A program made the translations under genes and the position numbers. Below, one piece after another: positions 38,401 to 48,018 of a stretch of 64,000 nucleotides of DNA (position 1 is its first letter; each line of letters opens with the position of its first letter). The DNA comes from Rotaria sordida (taxonomy: Eukaryota > Rotifera > Eurotatoria > Philodinida > Philodinidae), in assembly GCA_905250125.1 (NCBI GenBank), contig CAJNOL010000727.1, forward strand, positions 43,571 to 107,570, read 5' to 3'. The notes under the pieces are model-generated. The model was not told where the DNA came from and made no database searches. It saw only the letters and a list, made by a program, of their open reading frames with translations.

Positions 38401-40424
38401 TACTTTGCTTGATATATAAGAACCTGACCAATACAGGGAAGACTAACAGCAATATCGACGTGAGGAAATTGATAATATTCTTCGAGCATTGCTAGTGCTT
38501 GTTTATGAAAGATAAGTGCTTCATCATACTTGGCTTGTCGAAAGAGGATTTTGCCGAAGTTACGAAGATTTGTAGCAATAGGCACATGACCATCCAGGTT
38601 AGTCTCACTCAGTTGTAACCAACTGGTTTCTTGTAAGTTTCGGCATATTTTCTGTAACGGAGTTCTACTCGACTGTTCATCTATAGACTCCATTCTATTT
38701 GCCGCATTTTTCGAACGGAACCAACGAGAAGTTTCTAAGAGTTTTCTAGTCCAAAGCTGTCGAGAACATGATTGAAATAATCCACCTGAATTCAATAAAA
38801 TCGATCGGAACAACACGCGAATACGACTCAGCACATTGCTGTGTTGGCGATTCCGTGGACTGGACCTATTGACTTTGGTAGAAGAATAATGTTTCTTTCG
38901 CATTGCCAATGCTCGTTCATAATAATCACACGCTTCTTCATACTTTCCTTCTAGATAGAAAATCTCACCAATATTGAACAGTATATCAGCGAAGTCATTG
39001 AGTCGTGTTGGCTTTACATTCATCAGTCGTTCATAAGCACGATGATAATACTTCCGTGCTTCACTCCATTCTCCTTTCCACTGAAGAACTTCACCAAGAC
39101 TAGATTCAATTTTTGCAAGATCTTCATTGTTGTTATTCGAGTTGTTCAATAAATGTTGAAAGAAGTGTTGTGATTGATCCCATTGACCCATATCACACAT
39201 CAATCTTCCAAAGAGAATTCCGATGCTTAGATCTTTCATTTGGCGATTTAAGTCTTTAATATATTTTTCTTTGATAATTTGACCTTCATTTGAGGCATTC
39301 ATTTTAATTAACCACATGTCTTCTTCCATTCTGACACTCTCCAATCGAAAAGTGGCATTTGAATCGAAGAGAATTTCTTGTTGTTCTTCAGATGGAATTT
39401 CATTGAATTGAATAATATCAGCAACAATGACATTCTTGCTAATATGTTGTGGATAGCATTGAATTTCTAGGAGAACAGAAATGAGATCAGTTTGTTTCGA
39501 CGATATCATCGCTTGTCTTAATGCAGTTGAACGAAAAATAGTTGTTGTGAAAAATCCATTGATTGAAATCAGTTTACCTTCATTTTCTTTGAATTTTTCG
39601 ATTTGATTACTCGTTAATTTCATTCCTCGATAGGTGAGTAGTATTTTTTTATCAGACTGAATCATCTTTTGATGTTCCCGAATGAGACTTTCTGTAAGAT
39701 CTTTCATAAAATATCGAAATGTGTAGAGTTGATTGAAATCTTTAGTTCTTAATGCTTTTTTAATCATTTTGTAGAGAAATGATTTTTTCAAATACCATTG
39801 AAGAGCTTCTTTTGATCGATATTCATTTGCAAACTTCTCAATCATCTCTAACTCTTTGATATTATCTTGATAATAGGAACGACATGCATCGATCATTTCT
39901 TGTTTAGCTTTTTCATCATATGTTAATTGAAAGAGAACATCATGATAAAGTTGAAACCAAAGAAGATCAGCTGTTTGTTTTGATAGATCTTTTGTTAAGT
40001 GTTCATCTTGATTGAAGAAATTGAATGTTTGTAAATGTTGATTGAAAAAATCGACTTGTTCTTGAATTGATAAACATAATAAATCGAGTTCATCATAGAT
40101 ACCAATAAGTTTTGAATGTTCAAAAGCGAAATGTTCACGATTAACTTTTTTCCAATTGAAGACAAAGATGTTGTCAATTTGAGAGAGAGTAGCAATATGA
40201 GATAATATTTGTGATGCATCATAAATTGAAGAGATGAAAAAATTTTTTTCATTATGAATCGATTCAATGAAATTAATGCAAGGTTCAAGTTGAGTGTGAA
40301 ATACAATATAATCATTGATTTGATGTAGTTGTTTCTTCGTTTGTTCTACATGATCATTTGAATCCATTTTTGAATCGAACCAAACTAGAGTGATGTCCTC
40401 TTTATTGTTAGTTCTGTCCATCAT
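35487..40424 (-). CDS. Giant ART-TPR protein: arginine ADP-ribosyltransferase-like domain plus kinesin-light-chain-type TPR array
   Basis: One exon, 1645 residues from ATG 40424. The open frame extends upstream to 40478 without another ATG, and a TTCTAG there could be a 3' splice site. Residues about 1-240 are an N-terminal region of unknown role. Residues about 255-365 resemble an arginine-type ADP-ribosyltransferase: an R motif (TYRGM), an STT-like strand (GFFTTT) and a Glu-rich turn (PSEEQQEIL) where the ExE catalytic motif would fall. From about 400 to the end come about 25 TPR units of about 42 residues, typified by GKYDEALDFYQRALTI and YYPSGHVDIADTLNNIG, as in kinesin light chains. A stretch of about 95 non-TPR residues (about 518-612) breaks the array. 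The ART would transfer ADP-ribose from NAD+ to arginine, with the TPRs binding partners; substrate unknown. Confidence 0.8.
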   Translation of the reverse strand: MMDRTNNKEDITLVWFDSKMDSNDHVEQTKKQLHQINDYIVFHTQLEPCINFIESIHNEKNFFISSIYDASQILSHIATLSQIDNIFVFNWKKVNREHFAFEHSKLIGIYDELDLLCLSIQEQVDFFNQHLQTFNFFNQDEHLTKDLSKQTADLLWFQLYHDVLFQLTYDEKAKQEMIDACRSYYQDNIKELEMIEKFANEYRSKEALQWYLKKSFLYKMIKKALRTKDFNQLYTFRYFMKDLTESLIREHQKMIQSDKKILLTYRGMKLTSNQIEKFKENEGKLISINGFFTTTIFRSTALRQAMISSKQTDLISVLLEIQCYPQHISKNVIVADIIQFNEIPSEEQQEILFDSNATFRLESVRMEEDMWLIKMNASNEGQIIKEKYIKDLNRQMKDLSIGILFGRLMCDMGQWDQSQHFFQHLLNNSNNNNEDLAKIESSLGEVLQWKGEWSEARKYYHRAYERLMNVKPTRLNDFADILFNIGEIFYLEGKYEEACDYYERALAMRKKHYSSTKVNRSSPRNRQHSNVLSRIRVLFRSILLNSGGLFQSCSRQLWTRKLLETSRWFRSKNAANRMESIDEQSSRTPLQKICRNLQETSWLQLSETNLDGHVPIATNLRNFGKILFRQAKYDEALIFHKQALAMLEEYYQFPHVDIAVSLPCIGQVLIYQAKYDEALDFYQRATSIYTKYYPNSHVNIASTLNHIGYILYLEGKHDEALKIYEQALVTQQKYYPSGHVDIADSLGGIGNIHYGQGKYEKALEFHEQALKIEQKYYFSGHKDIITTLNNIGYIQKEQGKYDEALDFHRRALVMQEKYYPSYYANIADTLNYISSVLLSQSKFDEALDYCQQALTMQESYCPSGNVSMALSLNNIGNILNMQGKCNEAIDFQQRALELQEKCYPNGHVNTAITLIFIGTIFHQQQKFNKAMEYYQKALEIQEKYYPNGHVSITITFICIGAIFHQQEKFDQAIEYHQKALEIQEKYYPSDSVFIADTINSIGHVLYNEEKYDAAIDYYQRTLSIQENFYPDNYIEISHTFTSIGNTLYKQKKYDEALQFHQKALAIQEKHYEFPHVDIAKSLNFIGNVLYSQEKYDEAIDFYQRSLVIREKFYSYSYADITTVISNIGNALYGQRKYDEGLHFYQRALTVQEKFDTTNHVGIANSLINIANILKNQGKYNEAIEFQQQALIIREHHYPSDHVNIAYSLSNIANIATIQRKYDEALNFYQRALEIYEKCCRSNPVNMINCLIDISDILSKQGKYKEAIEFQQRALTIREEKFSSCHEKIADSLNCIGHIRFDQKEYNLALDCYQQALKILENCYPSGHIDIADTLVYIGMTLNIQGKYDKALNFCQRAVTIYEQYYPSNHENLATCLGSIGYILRNQEKYDEALDFYYRALTFYKKDSSNHLNTTTCLNNIAQTLKEQSKYDEALVLQKQALEVLKSNLSSDQFRIATNLKNIGYTLLEQTKYDESLDFYQQALTIFKEYYPNDYIEIADCLYWIAANFNRKSQFDVAIEYLERCLLIKEVSLPSDDLSIAIIFECLSQVQRTRGQYELSLIYEQNCLLMRLKVLRPDHEDIGQSLSNIGEIYENLHISTLALDYYQQALAIYRQCLPFGHRNIWKMELNIERLSEELGIEYDYSD

Positions 40425-41906
40425 TTCTGATAAATTTTCTAGAATAATAAAATGTGTTGCAATAGATGGTGAAAACAATCGACTTTAAATTTTGCAATAA
40501 TGAAGAAAACCGTAAATTCTCACGATACAAGAAATGTGTGAATGTTCAGGTTACGTCTCATGTCATCGGCATCGGTTTGTTCTATTGTATTCCGAATGGT
40601 TTCCGACTCGAAACATTCTGTCATATTGATAACTTAGTAGTTCTAGTCGGGAAAAAATTGACCAAAGTAGAGAATAATCGGTGGAATTCGGTTTCAAGGA
40701 ACTTATTATTGCTGAGTTTTCAAGAAAGATCTAGGTGATCGTTCATTTTGCGATACATGTCCCGAGAAGAAAGAAGAAAAAGTCTCACTCATGCTCTTGA
40801 ATATTTCATCATCATGATAAAGTCACATATTAGAGAAGTGTTTAGATGGTTTGAGAATATCTAATCAATTTTCTAAAAACCTTATTTTATATTAATGATG
40901 ATATATTCAAGAAAATAAAAGGAAATATTTTTCTTCAAGGATATGTATTTGAAAAACAAAAATTAAGAAGGACAAGTCTGGAAGTACAATAATCAGAGAC
41001 TCAAGCATTTTGGACAATTATTCCTAGCATTTCTACGACACTTAGTATTTCAATACAAATATTAGAGAGTTATTAAAGTCAATCTAATTCTTAAAAATAG
41101 TAGTAGATAAGGCTTGCCTAAGATGTCGAAATGTACAGGATTAGGGTCGAAAAAAAATATTGATTCTTGCTCATATAATTATTAGTAAGCAAAGAAGAAA
41201 GAAGCAATTCCTGTCGTCTCTTCATATGACTCCATTTACCATTTAAAATGAGACTAGTAGAATGAGTAATGATATTTAAATATGTGCATTGATCGATTTT
41301 GTGACGCATACATCATTGAAAGGAAGTGACTGTTTTTTTTTTCAATTTCGATGTGTTTATGTATATAAAGGAAGTATCTTTTCTATCGTAACGTGAATAG
41401 ACTATGTAGTAGGGAGACCTCGTGCTATTGATTTTATTCTGTTCTTGTGCAATATCAATACTCTCTCCTTTTCTTACTCATTTTCCACCTTTATGCATAT
41501 GATAGTCTCCTTTAAGCGTATAACGATGCATGTTTGTGAGCAATAAATTTATTATGCAAATTTTATAAAAACAAATTGAGAGGTTTCAAGTTTGACTAAC
41601 CAATTAGATGGAAAATTAGTAGAATTAGTATCAACTACTTGGAAGGATGCTGATTATCATTCATTGACATCATTGTTAAAGAGTATACGAATTTCATGCA
41701 TGTACGAAATGTTTTCGATTCTATTTTCATAAAAGAGATATATTGCACATTAACTGTAAACGAATTTGTGAACTAAATCGTGTAATTTGAATTAAATTGA
41801 AGAGTGAACAATAATTCATGTCTAATCAATTTTATGATCTAATATTCGAGTTTATAATTAAAAGAAAGACCAGAAAAGTATGTGAAAATAACTGCAACGA
41901 AGCTCA

Positions 41907-42006
41907 NNNNNNNNNNNNNNNNNNNNNNNNNNNNNNNNNNNNNNNNNNNNNNNNNNNNNNNNNNNNNNNNNNNNNNNNNNNNNNNNNNNNNNNNNNNNNN
42001 NNNNNN
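41907..42006. other. Assembly gap (100 N)
   Basis: Exactly 100 N. It lies between the ART-TPR gene and the GC-rich P450-lipoxygenase locus, so linkage of the two halves depends on scaffolding. Confidence 0.99.
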
Positions 42007-42713
42007 ATCGAAAAAATCTATGTAGACCATCATTGAAGTGTGCTATCTAACGTTTTATCGGTAACTTATCGTGGATATTATTATTTGTAAAATATTTTCA
42101 AAAATCAACTTATTATAGTCCTTCGACTTGTACAATATATTTATCAGTGTCTATAGCAGATTTTGTGTCCGTTTAAAAACCGATAAAGACTCAATTGAAA
42201 ACTTCAGTTGAAACTAGAAAACGATGATACTCAAAAAAGAGAACTTTTATAAAGGAAAAAAAAGATAGAAGATGAAAAGAATTAAATAAATATATTTATA
42301 TACAAATGAAAAGGATTTCCATGTGAATCTTTTATTCACTCGCATTCTATTTTATTTTTCTTTACTTTCTGTTAAAAAGTGTACGTATAAGATTACTACA
42401 ATAAAAAAATGGGAAATATTAGTTCACATATGACAAAAGGATTCATGTTTACCATCGATGTTTGTAAACTTATGAAAAACATGACATATTCTTTCCAACT
42501 TATTTAAAACTCATTTTATTTATGATTTTTCGTTTACGGGTAATAATTTAAATATGAAAATCATTGATTTAACAACAGCTTTAAATATAATTTCTTTTTT
42601 TTAAGATTTTATTTTATTCAACTAACTTTATTACTGAATAAGAAAATTTATGCTGACGTTTCGACTACTTTAAGAGCCATTATCAAGACGAAAGAGTATA
42701 AGAAAAAAGGCTG

Positions 42714-42793
42714 TCGGTGTGGGTGTAGGGTGTGAGTGGATGTGCGTGTGCATGTGGACCTTCCATTCTCCAACACCCACACCTACCAACACT
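42714..42793. repeat. Telomere-like G-rich/C-rich hairpin 1
   Basis: A G-rich arm (GTCGGTGTGGGTGTAGGGTG) is followed after about 35 bp by a C-rich arm (CCAACACCCACACCTACCAA), its imperfect complement. The core GTGTGGG resembles the TGTGGG-type telomere repeat reported for bdelloid rotifers. Confidence 0.6.
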
Positions 42794-43102
42794 GACTTCG
42801 TATATAATATTGATTAATCCAAAATCTGTGAGACAATCACCAATACTACTACAATGATGAAGGCATAGATAGGTGGCTTCATAATCACATTTTAATAACA
42901 ACACACACTGCAGTGATGCATAAGATCAGGAATACTTTGACGACAACTAACCTTTTGTTGCATTTCTATGATTTATCAATTCTATGTAGATCTAGTTTAT
43001 ATTATGTTTGTCATATTCAGATCATTAGAACAGAATCTATATATACAACTAAAATCAAACCATCTGATAAGATTCTTAAGGAAGGTCGAAATACGGTACG
43101 GT

Positions 43103-43402
43103 TAGGAGTGTCATGTTTCTATTTCTAAGAAACCCGAATATTCAGCAGAAACTTGTTTTCTAGTATTTCTGAGCATTTTCATATACTCATCATTTGTGCT
43201 TGGAGTTCAGGGACAAAGTCAGTATGGTTTTCCAGGTTTCTTTTCAAAAAAGAATTCGGAAACACTCTTCTCTACTTAAGTTCTACCATGTTCAAGAAGA
43301 TGGTTCTGAAAGGTTCTAAAAGTTTCAAGGAGGTGATTCTGGATAGTTCCAGAAGGTTCTAAGAGAGTTTCCGGAAACAGAAACTCGAAAGAGACACTCC
43401 TA
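43103..43402. mobile_element. MITE-like element, 300 bp
   Basis: The ends are inverted (TAGGAGTGTC / GACACTCCTA), with further complementarity inward (TTTCTATTTCT / AAACAGAAACT). The interior holds repeated GGTTCTRRAAG-type units (43300-43365) that look like short degenerate tandem repeats. Confidence 0.5.
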
Positions 43403-43824
43403 GTCACGGTGTGCTTGGCTCACCCTCACATAAGAGTGTGACTGAAGTCACAAGACTGATCATAATGCCTCCGCTCGTCAAACAGTTCGTACAGAATGTG
43501 ACTGAAATTCCAGTTTATATTGACGAACTCCTGACAGAGGAGCAAACATGCGAAATGTCGACTAAGAATACCGCTAACAATTGTTCCAAAGATGAGCCAT
43601 TTATCGCTATGGAGAATTTCTTCATCAAAACTGTTAGTAGTTAGCGTGGTTATGGTATTACAATATAGCAAATAAAGAACAAGAAATGTCTGCGCTCGGC
43701 TTGACATCGTCTTGTTTCTGGAATACATTATTTAAGCGTGTATAAAAATATGCAGCTGGACTAAAAAACTATAAGAGTAAATCGTGATTATTAATGATTG
43801 TGGTTTACAATGTTCATGATAAGT

Positions 43825-46800
43825 TTAGAGTGATACCGAGCACTCCATGAAACTGGGGTTGAAGGATTGAAAGGGAAAAGTGTCTGGCATTCGATGCCGC
43901 TCGTCGATTTTCTCTATACGCTCAGATAGTTGTTGCTTGAACAAATAATAATTGTCAAGATGAGATTTAACGTGTTCTTCAGTCATAGCCGAGAGCGGCT
44001 TGCCTTCTTGACTGTCAGTAGCAACGCGCGGAATGAGATGGCTCCAATCGTCCATCAGACCTGGCATCCTCATGGCAGTCAGTACAGTCAAAACGAGCAT
44101 TAGACTGTAATTCTGCACGGATGGAAGCAAAGACGGTAGGTCTCGCCTTAGTTTGGTACCAATGAAACTAGGATCAAAAAGGTAATCGGCGACATGTCCA
44201 ACGTGCTCGTGAATGCCGGTACATGCACAAATCAGTTGCGTGATCACATCAATTAGATGAGTGCGACTAGGGATGCCATTCAGTCCCAATGGTTTGCACA
44301 ACTCAGAGATAAATCGACGTTCACAAGGTTCGACCATAAACGCGCGTTCTGAAGTTATCTTGCCTTTCTTCTCGTCCTCTGTCGATTCCTCTTTGCCGTA
44401 TTCGATCTCAAAGAATCGTCTTACATAATCACGCACAATTTTCCAGAATGCGGGCAAGTCTTCTGCAATAGGATAATGTTTGACCCATTCAGATTGATTT
44501 TCATCGGACAGTTCATTTGTTTCACTGGGTTTGTTGCTGTAATTATGAAGTTCAACGGAGTCTATCAGGTTGTATCCACACTTTGGACACTTCTTCCTTA
44601 CTGCATAGCTGTCTCTATCTTCTTTCGCATGTATATTCTTACATCGTTGATTGGTTGACCCAGTTTGAGACTGTCGATTCTGCTCCAGTTTCATGTTATC
44701 AGCAATCCAGTCAGGCATGATACGGAATCGGTAATGAGCAATGACATAGTCACATAGCTTCAGAAACTCATCGAACTCGAATCCCCAGATTCTGTGACAG
44801 AGGCCACCCTGGCTAACCAGCGAGGTCGCAGCCGAATAGTTGATGGTCACAGTGCGATAGGTGAATGGTTTGAGGAAGACACGTAAAGGATGAGCTTCAG
44901 GAAGGAATTGCCGTGATACATTTGTCAGTGTGTTGGCCTCGATGAAGTGCGTGGTCAGAAGATGGTCGCGTACGGTCACCATGGCTAAGGCCGACGATCG
45001 CCACATATATTTGGCATAGGTCCAATCGTTGTCAAGGCTACATGAGTTGCTCAAAGGCATGACTAGTTCATTACGATGAGAAAGGTAAATACCAATCAAG
45101 CGGCGCTCATCATCGAAGTAGGCCGCAGCACCGTAGCGATCGAAAGGAGCTCGAACAGTAAATAATGACAGAGCGGTCATGTCATTCACGTAGTGGGCCA
45201 ATTTGAGTATTGGATGCGTGAGAGTCGCCGTGTGCAATTCCATACTTTCTACGCCAAAGTCAAGCTTCCGAGTATGATGGCAGGCCAGGCCAAAGAAGGC
45301 GAAGCGACTCATGAGTTCGTCACTATCGCCATACCATCGTGGATTGTTTGGTGTAGGCATCGAAGAGAAATGCTTCCATCTCCACGCGATCATGTCATCT
45401 AAAGAATTGAATTGCAACTCTTGATCTTCGAATGGCCATAGGTTAGAATTCAGGATCTTGTTCACCAGCTTTTGATGAAAATGCCAGCCACTCTGATCAT
45501 CTTCGTCCCATGTTGCTACGTATCTTGCACCGTCTACTCGTGTTAGATGAAGATCTTGTGTAGGAAGGTTAGTCGGTTCGCCTATGTCGATGGCACGAGG
45601 TGGCTTCGCATTCCAGCTTTCTAATGCCAGTTTCGATAATTTCATGATGAATCGAGTATAGCCATCGAGGCTAGAAAGATAATGCCTGCTCGTCTTGGCG
45701 TCCAGGTTCTTACAGCTGTTTAACTCGCGTACAACGATGACAACCTGAGCCTCATCATCGTCAAGATGTATATCTTCACCAACGGGACGCGGAATTTCCA
45801 TCTCAAACTTAGGCTTAATAGTGTAGTTGGGTAACATCACCTTGGCGCTATTGGTTTGCACTTGATTCTGGGAATGTCGGTAGCGGGAGATAACAATAGG
45901 CGCAAATCTGGAAGCCACGAATTCCATGACATGCAGAGATAAATCGTGTCCAGGACAGTAACGAGGGGGTCGCGATTCCTCACTCTTCCCTTCAATCTCA
46001 CTCTCGGCCCCGTTCCATGTGATGATTTTTCCCATTTCAATAGCCGAACGCTTAGGATTGAACTCAGCTGGCGACATGAATTCGCTCGGGTCATGATTAG
46101 CATCCAGAAGAGAACAGTGAATGCGTGTGTTGTCTGGTAAATCTGCTCCAGTATGAGTCTTGACATCACGAGCTATGTTCGCATTGGAGAGGAGGCTAAC
46201 CATGGGCAGAACTGGCTTAAGTCGAGCGCATTCTTTGATGAAATTTCGAGGATTCTCGTAGAATAAATCCACCATCTTCTCCTGTCTATTACCATCTTGT
46301 CCAGCCTGAGCTTCCTCTAATTGGTCTGACCATAGCCTATGAACGATGCTTGCGGTGAGTTTGGCTGGTGCGGGTGCTGCACCCAGGCAAAAGACAGAGG
46401 TAATCAATCGTAGAACTTCGCTCTTGGGCATGTATCCTGCGGCCACCTCAAAAGCCGCTTGCAGCGCTGGTCCGTGGGCGTGACGAGCGAATGCAGCCTG
46501 AAACTTCCCATAGCTGGCATAACCCATATTCTCCTTGTAATTGCCTGCAACCAAGAAGTTGAACCAATCAGGCAGGAACGTGAAAGGATTTTTGACACAA
46601 TCTAGGTAAGCGTCACGCTCATCGCGCGTTAATGAGCCGCCGGTAGCCAGAAAGAAGAGCGTCTCACCAACAGCTAGATATACAATTTCGTCGCTTGGCT
46701 CGCTGTTTGGGTGTCGTGGGACAAGGCGAAACAGATCGCGATAAGTAGCTGTACTCTTTTTGGACCATGAATCGTTCAGGCTCATCAATGTGTGAGGGAA

Positions 46801-48018
46801 GGCCGCCAGCCACTGGTGAACGACTTTGCGGCTAAGTAAATGGAGATCTGGCATAGGGTGGCTTGGATTCGGCATGAAGATGGGGTTAAAATTACAGAAT
46901 TTAATTAGTGAGCTCGATACAGACCAGCCAATGGTTTGGAAGTCTTTAACAATGAGCGGATCACGACTTTCTAGATAGGCTTTAACGTACTTGTAACTGC
47001 CCACACCGACACCATCTCCAAAGGGGAAGAAGCCTGCAGTGCTTGATTTTCCTAGACTTTCCGAGAAATCGTGCTGGATCGCACGAAAAAGTGCGAGTGG
47101 ATTCTCGCCACACGGAGCAAAAAGGATAAATGTGCATATTTGCAGCCAGTACGACTTGAGCTTCCACAACCAACCACGATCTTCTATAGGTGTGATGGTC
47201 GACCGCCAAAAGGATTTGATCGTGTGGGCTCGAACAGACGCAGGAGGCCATCGAGGATATTTCTCTACGGTGTTCGTCATCGTGCGGTGAAAGATGAGAC
47301 AGTACACGACATACGCCGCATAGAAGCCCAAGATGATGAGACTCATGGCAACACCCACCAATCCCCTAAAGACTCGATAGAGTTTGCGTAAGTTTTCTGG
47401 GAGAGAATCACCGAATCGAATGGTTCTCGTGGATAATATCTCGTAGTCAACAGCTGAAACGATCTTCTTCATCTTCAAGTTCTGAGGGTTTCTCCAGTTA
47501 ATAGGCTCACGAGCGGTGAATCGATGAAAGTAGGTTCGAGTAGCCAGAAAGTAGATTAATAAACCAACGGGTGAGAGGAAATAAGTAGTGACGAGGATTC
47601 CTGTAAACACAATTCTCTCCTCAGTCCAACTGTTATAGCATGGAATGCTACCGCCCATGGGCGGCTTCACATTATAGGCACACGTAAATTGAGTGTGGAA
47701 ATTCTTCACCAACCAGAGCCCCAACAACAATTCGGTCACACGAAAATTACTCATGGTACCCACAGAGACGAAGGCATCTCGGTATAGACTCAACAAATTG
47801 TAGAAGTTGAAGAAATTTGAGCTCGATGTGTTCATCACTCGCTGGAAAACCAATTGACAGAATGTGACCAGACAGTTCAACACGGACATGATGGCGAGCA
47901 CTATGACAAAGTAGTGAGTGAAGCAATGTCTTGGCCTGATAATGAGTGCCAACCAGCCCAAGATGACAAAATTACTCAATAGGAATGTATCATCGGTCCT
48001 CAACGAAAGCCACGTCAT
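43825..48018 (-). CDS. Membrane-anchored CYP74-like cytochrome P450 / lipoxygenase-like fusion protein, intronless
   Basis: A single 1397-residue ORF. Residues 1-300: about five hydrophobic segments, probably membrane helices. Residues about 300-715 look like a CYP74-type P450: ExxR helix (KECARLKP, E596/R599), then SPAEFNPKR, ITWNGAESE, and the heme loop RPPRYCPGHDLSLHV with Cys688 as presumed thiolate ligand. Residues about 780-1397 look like a lipoxygenase: WTYAKYMWRSSA, RDHLLTTHFIEA (HxxxxH, H1019/H1024), EAHPLRVFLKPF, TINYSA, a His cluster (IHEHVGHV, H1270/1272/1275), and C-terminus CSVSL, where lipoxygenases end in an iron-binding Ile. Residues about 1105-1180 are an insert with KKCPKCGYN. 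LOX makes fatty-acid hydroperoxides; CYP74 enzymes convert them to allene oxides, aldehydes or epoxyalcohols. GC content and codon use differ clearly from neighbours, suggesting transfer. No frameshift seen. Confidence 0.75.
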   Translation of the reverse strand: MTWLSLRTDDTFLLSNFVILGWLALIIRPRHCFTHYFVIVLAIMSVLNCLVTFCQLVFQRVMNTSSSNFFNFYNLLSLYRDAFVSVGTMSNFRVTELLLGLWLVKNFHTQFTCAYNVKPPMGGSIPCYNSWTEERIVFTGILVTTYFLSPVGLLIYFLATRTYFHRFTAREPINWRNPQNLKMKKIVSAVDYEILSTRTIRFGDSLPENLRKLYRVFRGLVGVAMSLIILGFYAAYVVYCLIFHRTMTNTVEKYPRWPPASVRAHTIKSFWRSTITPIEDRGWLWKLKSYWLQICTFILFAPCGENPLALFRAIQHDFSESLGKSSTAGFFPFGDGVGVGSYKYVKAYLESRDPLIVKDFQTIGWSVSSSLIKFCNFNPIFMPNPSHPMPDLHLLSRKVVHQWLAAFPHTLMSLNDSWSKKSTATYRDLFRLVPRHPNSEPSDEIVYLAVGETLFFLATGGSLTRDERDAYLDCVKNPFTFLPDWFNFLVAGNYKENMGYASYGKFQAAFARHAHGPALQAAFEVAAGYMPKSEVLRLITSVFCLGAAPAPAKLTASIVHRLWSDQLEEAQAGQDGNRQEKMVDLFYENPRNFIKECARLKPVLPMVSLLSNANIARDVKTHTGADLPDNTRIHCSLLDANHDPSEFMSPAEFNPKRSAIEMGKIITWNGAESEIEGKSEESRPPRYCPGHDLSLHVMEFVASRFAPIVISRYRHSQNQVQTNSAKVMLPNYTIKPKFEMEIPRPVGEDIHLDDDEAQVVIVVRELNSCKNLDAKTSRHYLSSLDGYTRFIMKLSKLALESWNAKPPRAIDIGEPTNLPTQDLHLTRVDGARYVATWDEDDQSGWHFHQKLVNKILNSNLWPFEDQELQFNSLDDMIAWRWKHFSSMPTPNNPRWYGDSDELMSRFAFFGLACHHTRKLDFGVESMELHTATLTHPILKLAHYVNDMTALSLFTVRAPFDRYGAAAYFDDERRLIGIYLSHRNELVMPLSNSCSLDNDWTYAKYMWRSSALAMVTVRDHLLTTHFIEANTLTNVSRQFLPEAHPLRVFLKPFTYRTVTINYSAATSLVSQGGLCHRIWGFEFDEFLKLCDYVIAHYRFRIMPDWIADNMKLEQNRQSQTGSTNQRCKNIHAKEDRDSYAVRKKCPKCGYNLIDSVELHNYSNKPSETNELSDENQSEWVKHYPIAEDLPAFWKIVRDYVRRFFEIEYGKEESTEDEKKGKITSERAFMVEPCERRFISELCKPLGLNGIPSRTHLIDVITQLICACTGIHEHVGHVADYLFDPSFIGTKLRRDLPSLLPSVQNYSLMLVLTVLTAMRMPGLMDDWSHLIPRVATDSQEGKPLSAMTEEHVKSHLDNYYLFKQQLSERIEKIDERHRMPDTFPFQSFNPSFMECSVSL

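Larger units (their letters stand above)
40425..43102. other. Gene-free interval with a scaffold gap and a telomere-like hairpin
   Basis: No supported gene. It includes the second N-gap and a G-rich/C-rich hairpin at 42714-42793. Just before the hairpin, 42640-42690 reads in reverse GATAATGGCTCTTAAAGTAG then TCGAAACGTC, a type of segment often seen at ends of repetitive elements; I do not assign it. Confidence 0.45.

Noticed and set aside
43411-43728. Small ORFs on both strands next to the P450-lipoxygenase gene
   Set aside because: No recognisable domain or conserved pattern; they overlap each other antisense and may be random or transposon-derived.
44476-47391. Several antisense or alternative-frame ORFs inside the P450-lipoxygenase gene
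   Set aside because: GC-rich coding sequence leaves long shadow frames; none shows a domain.
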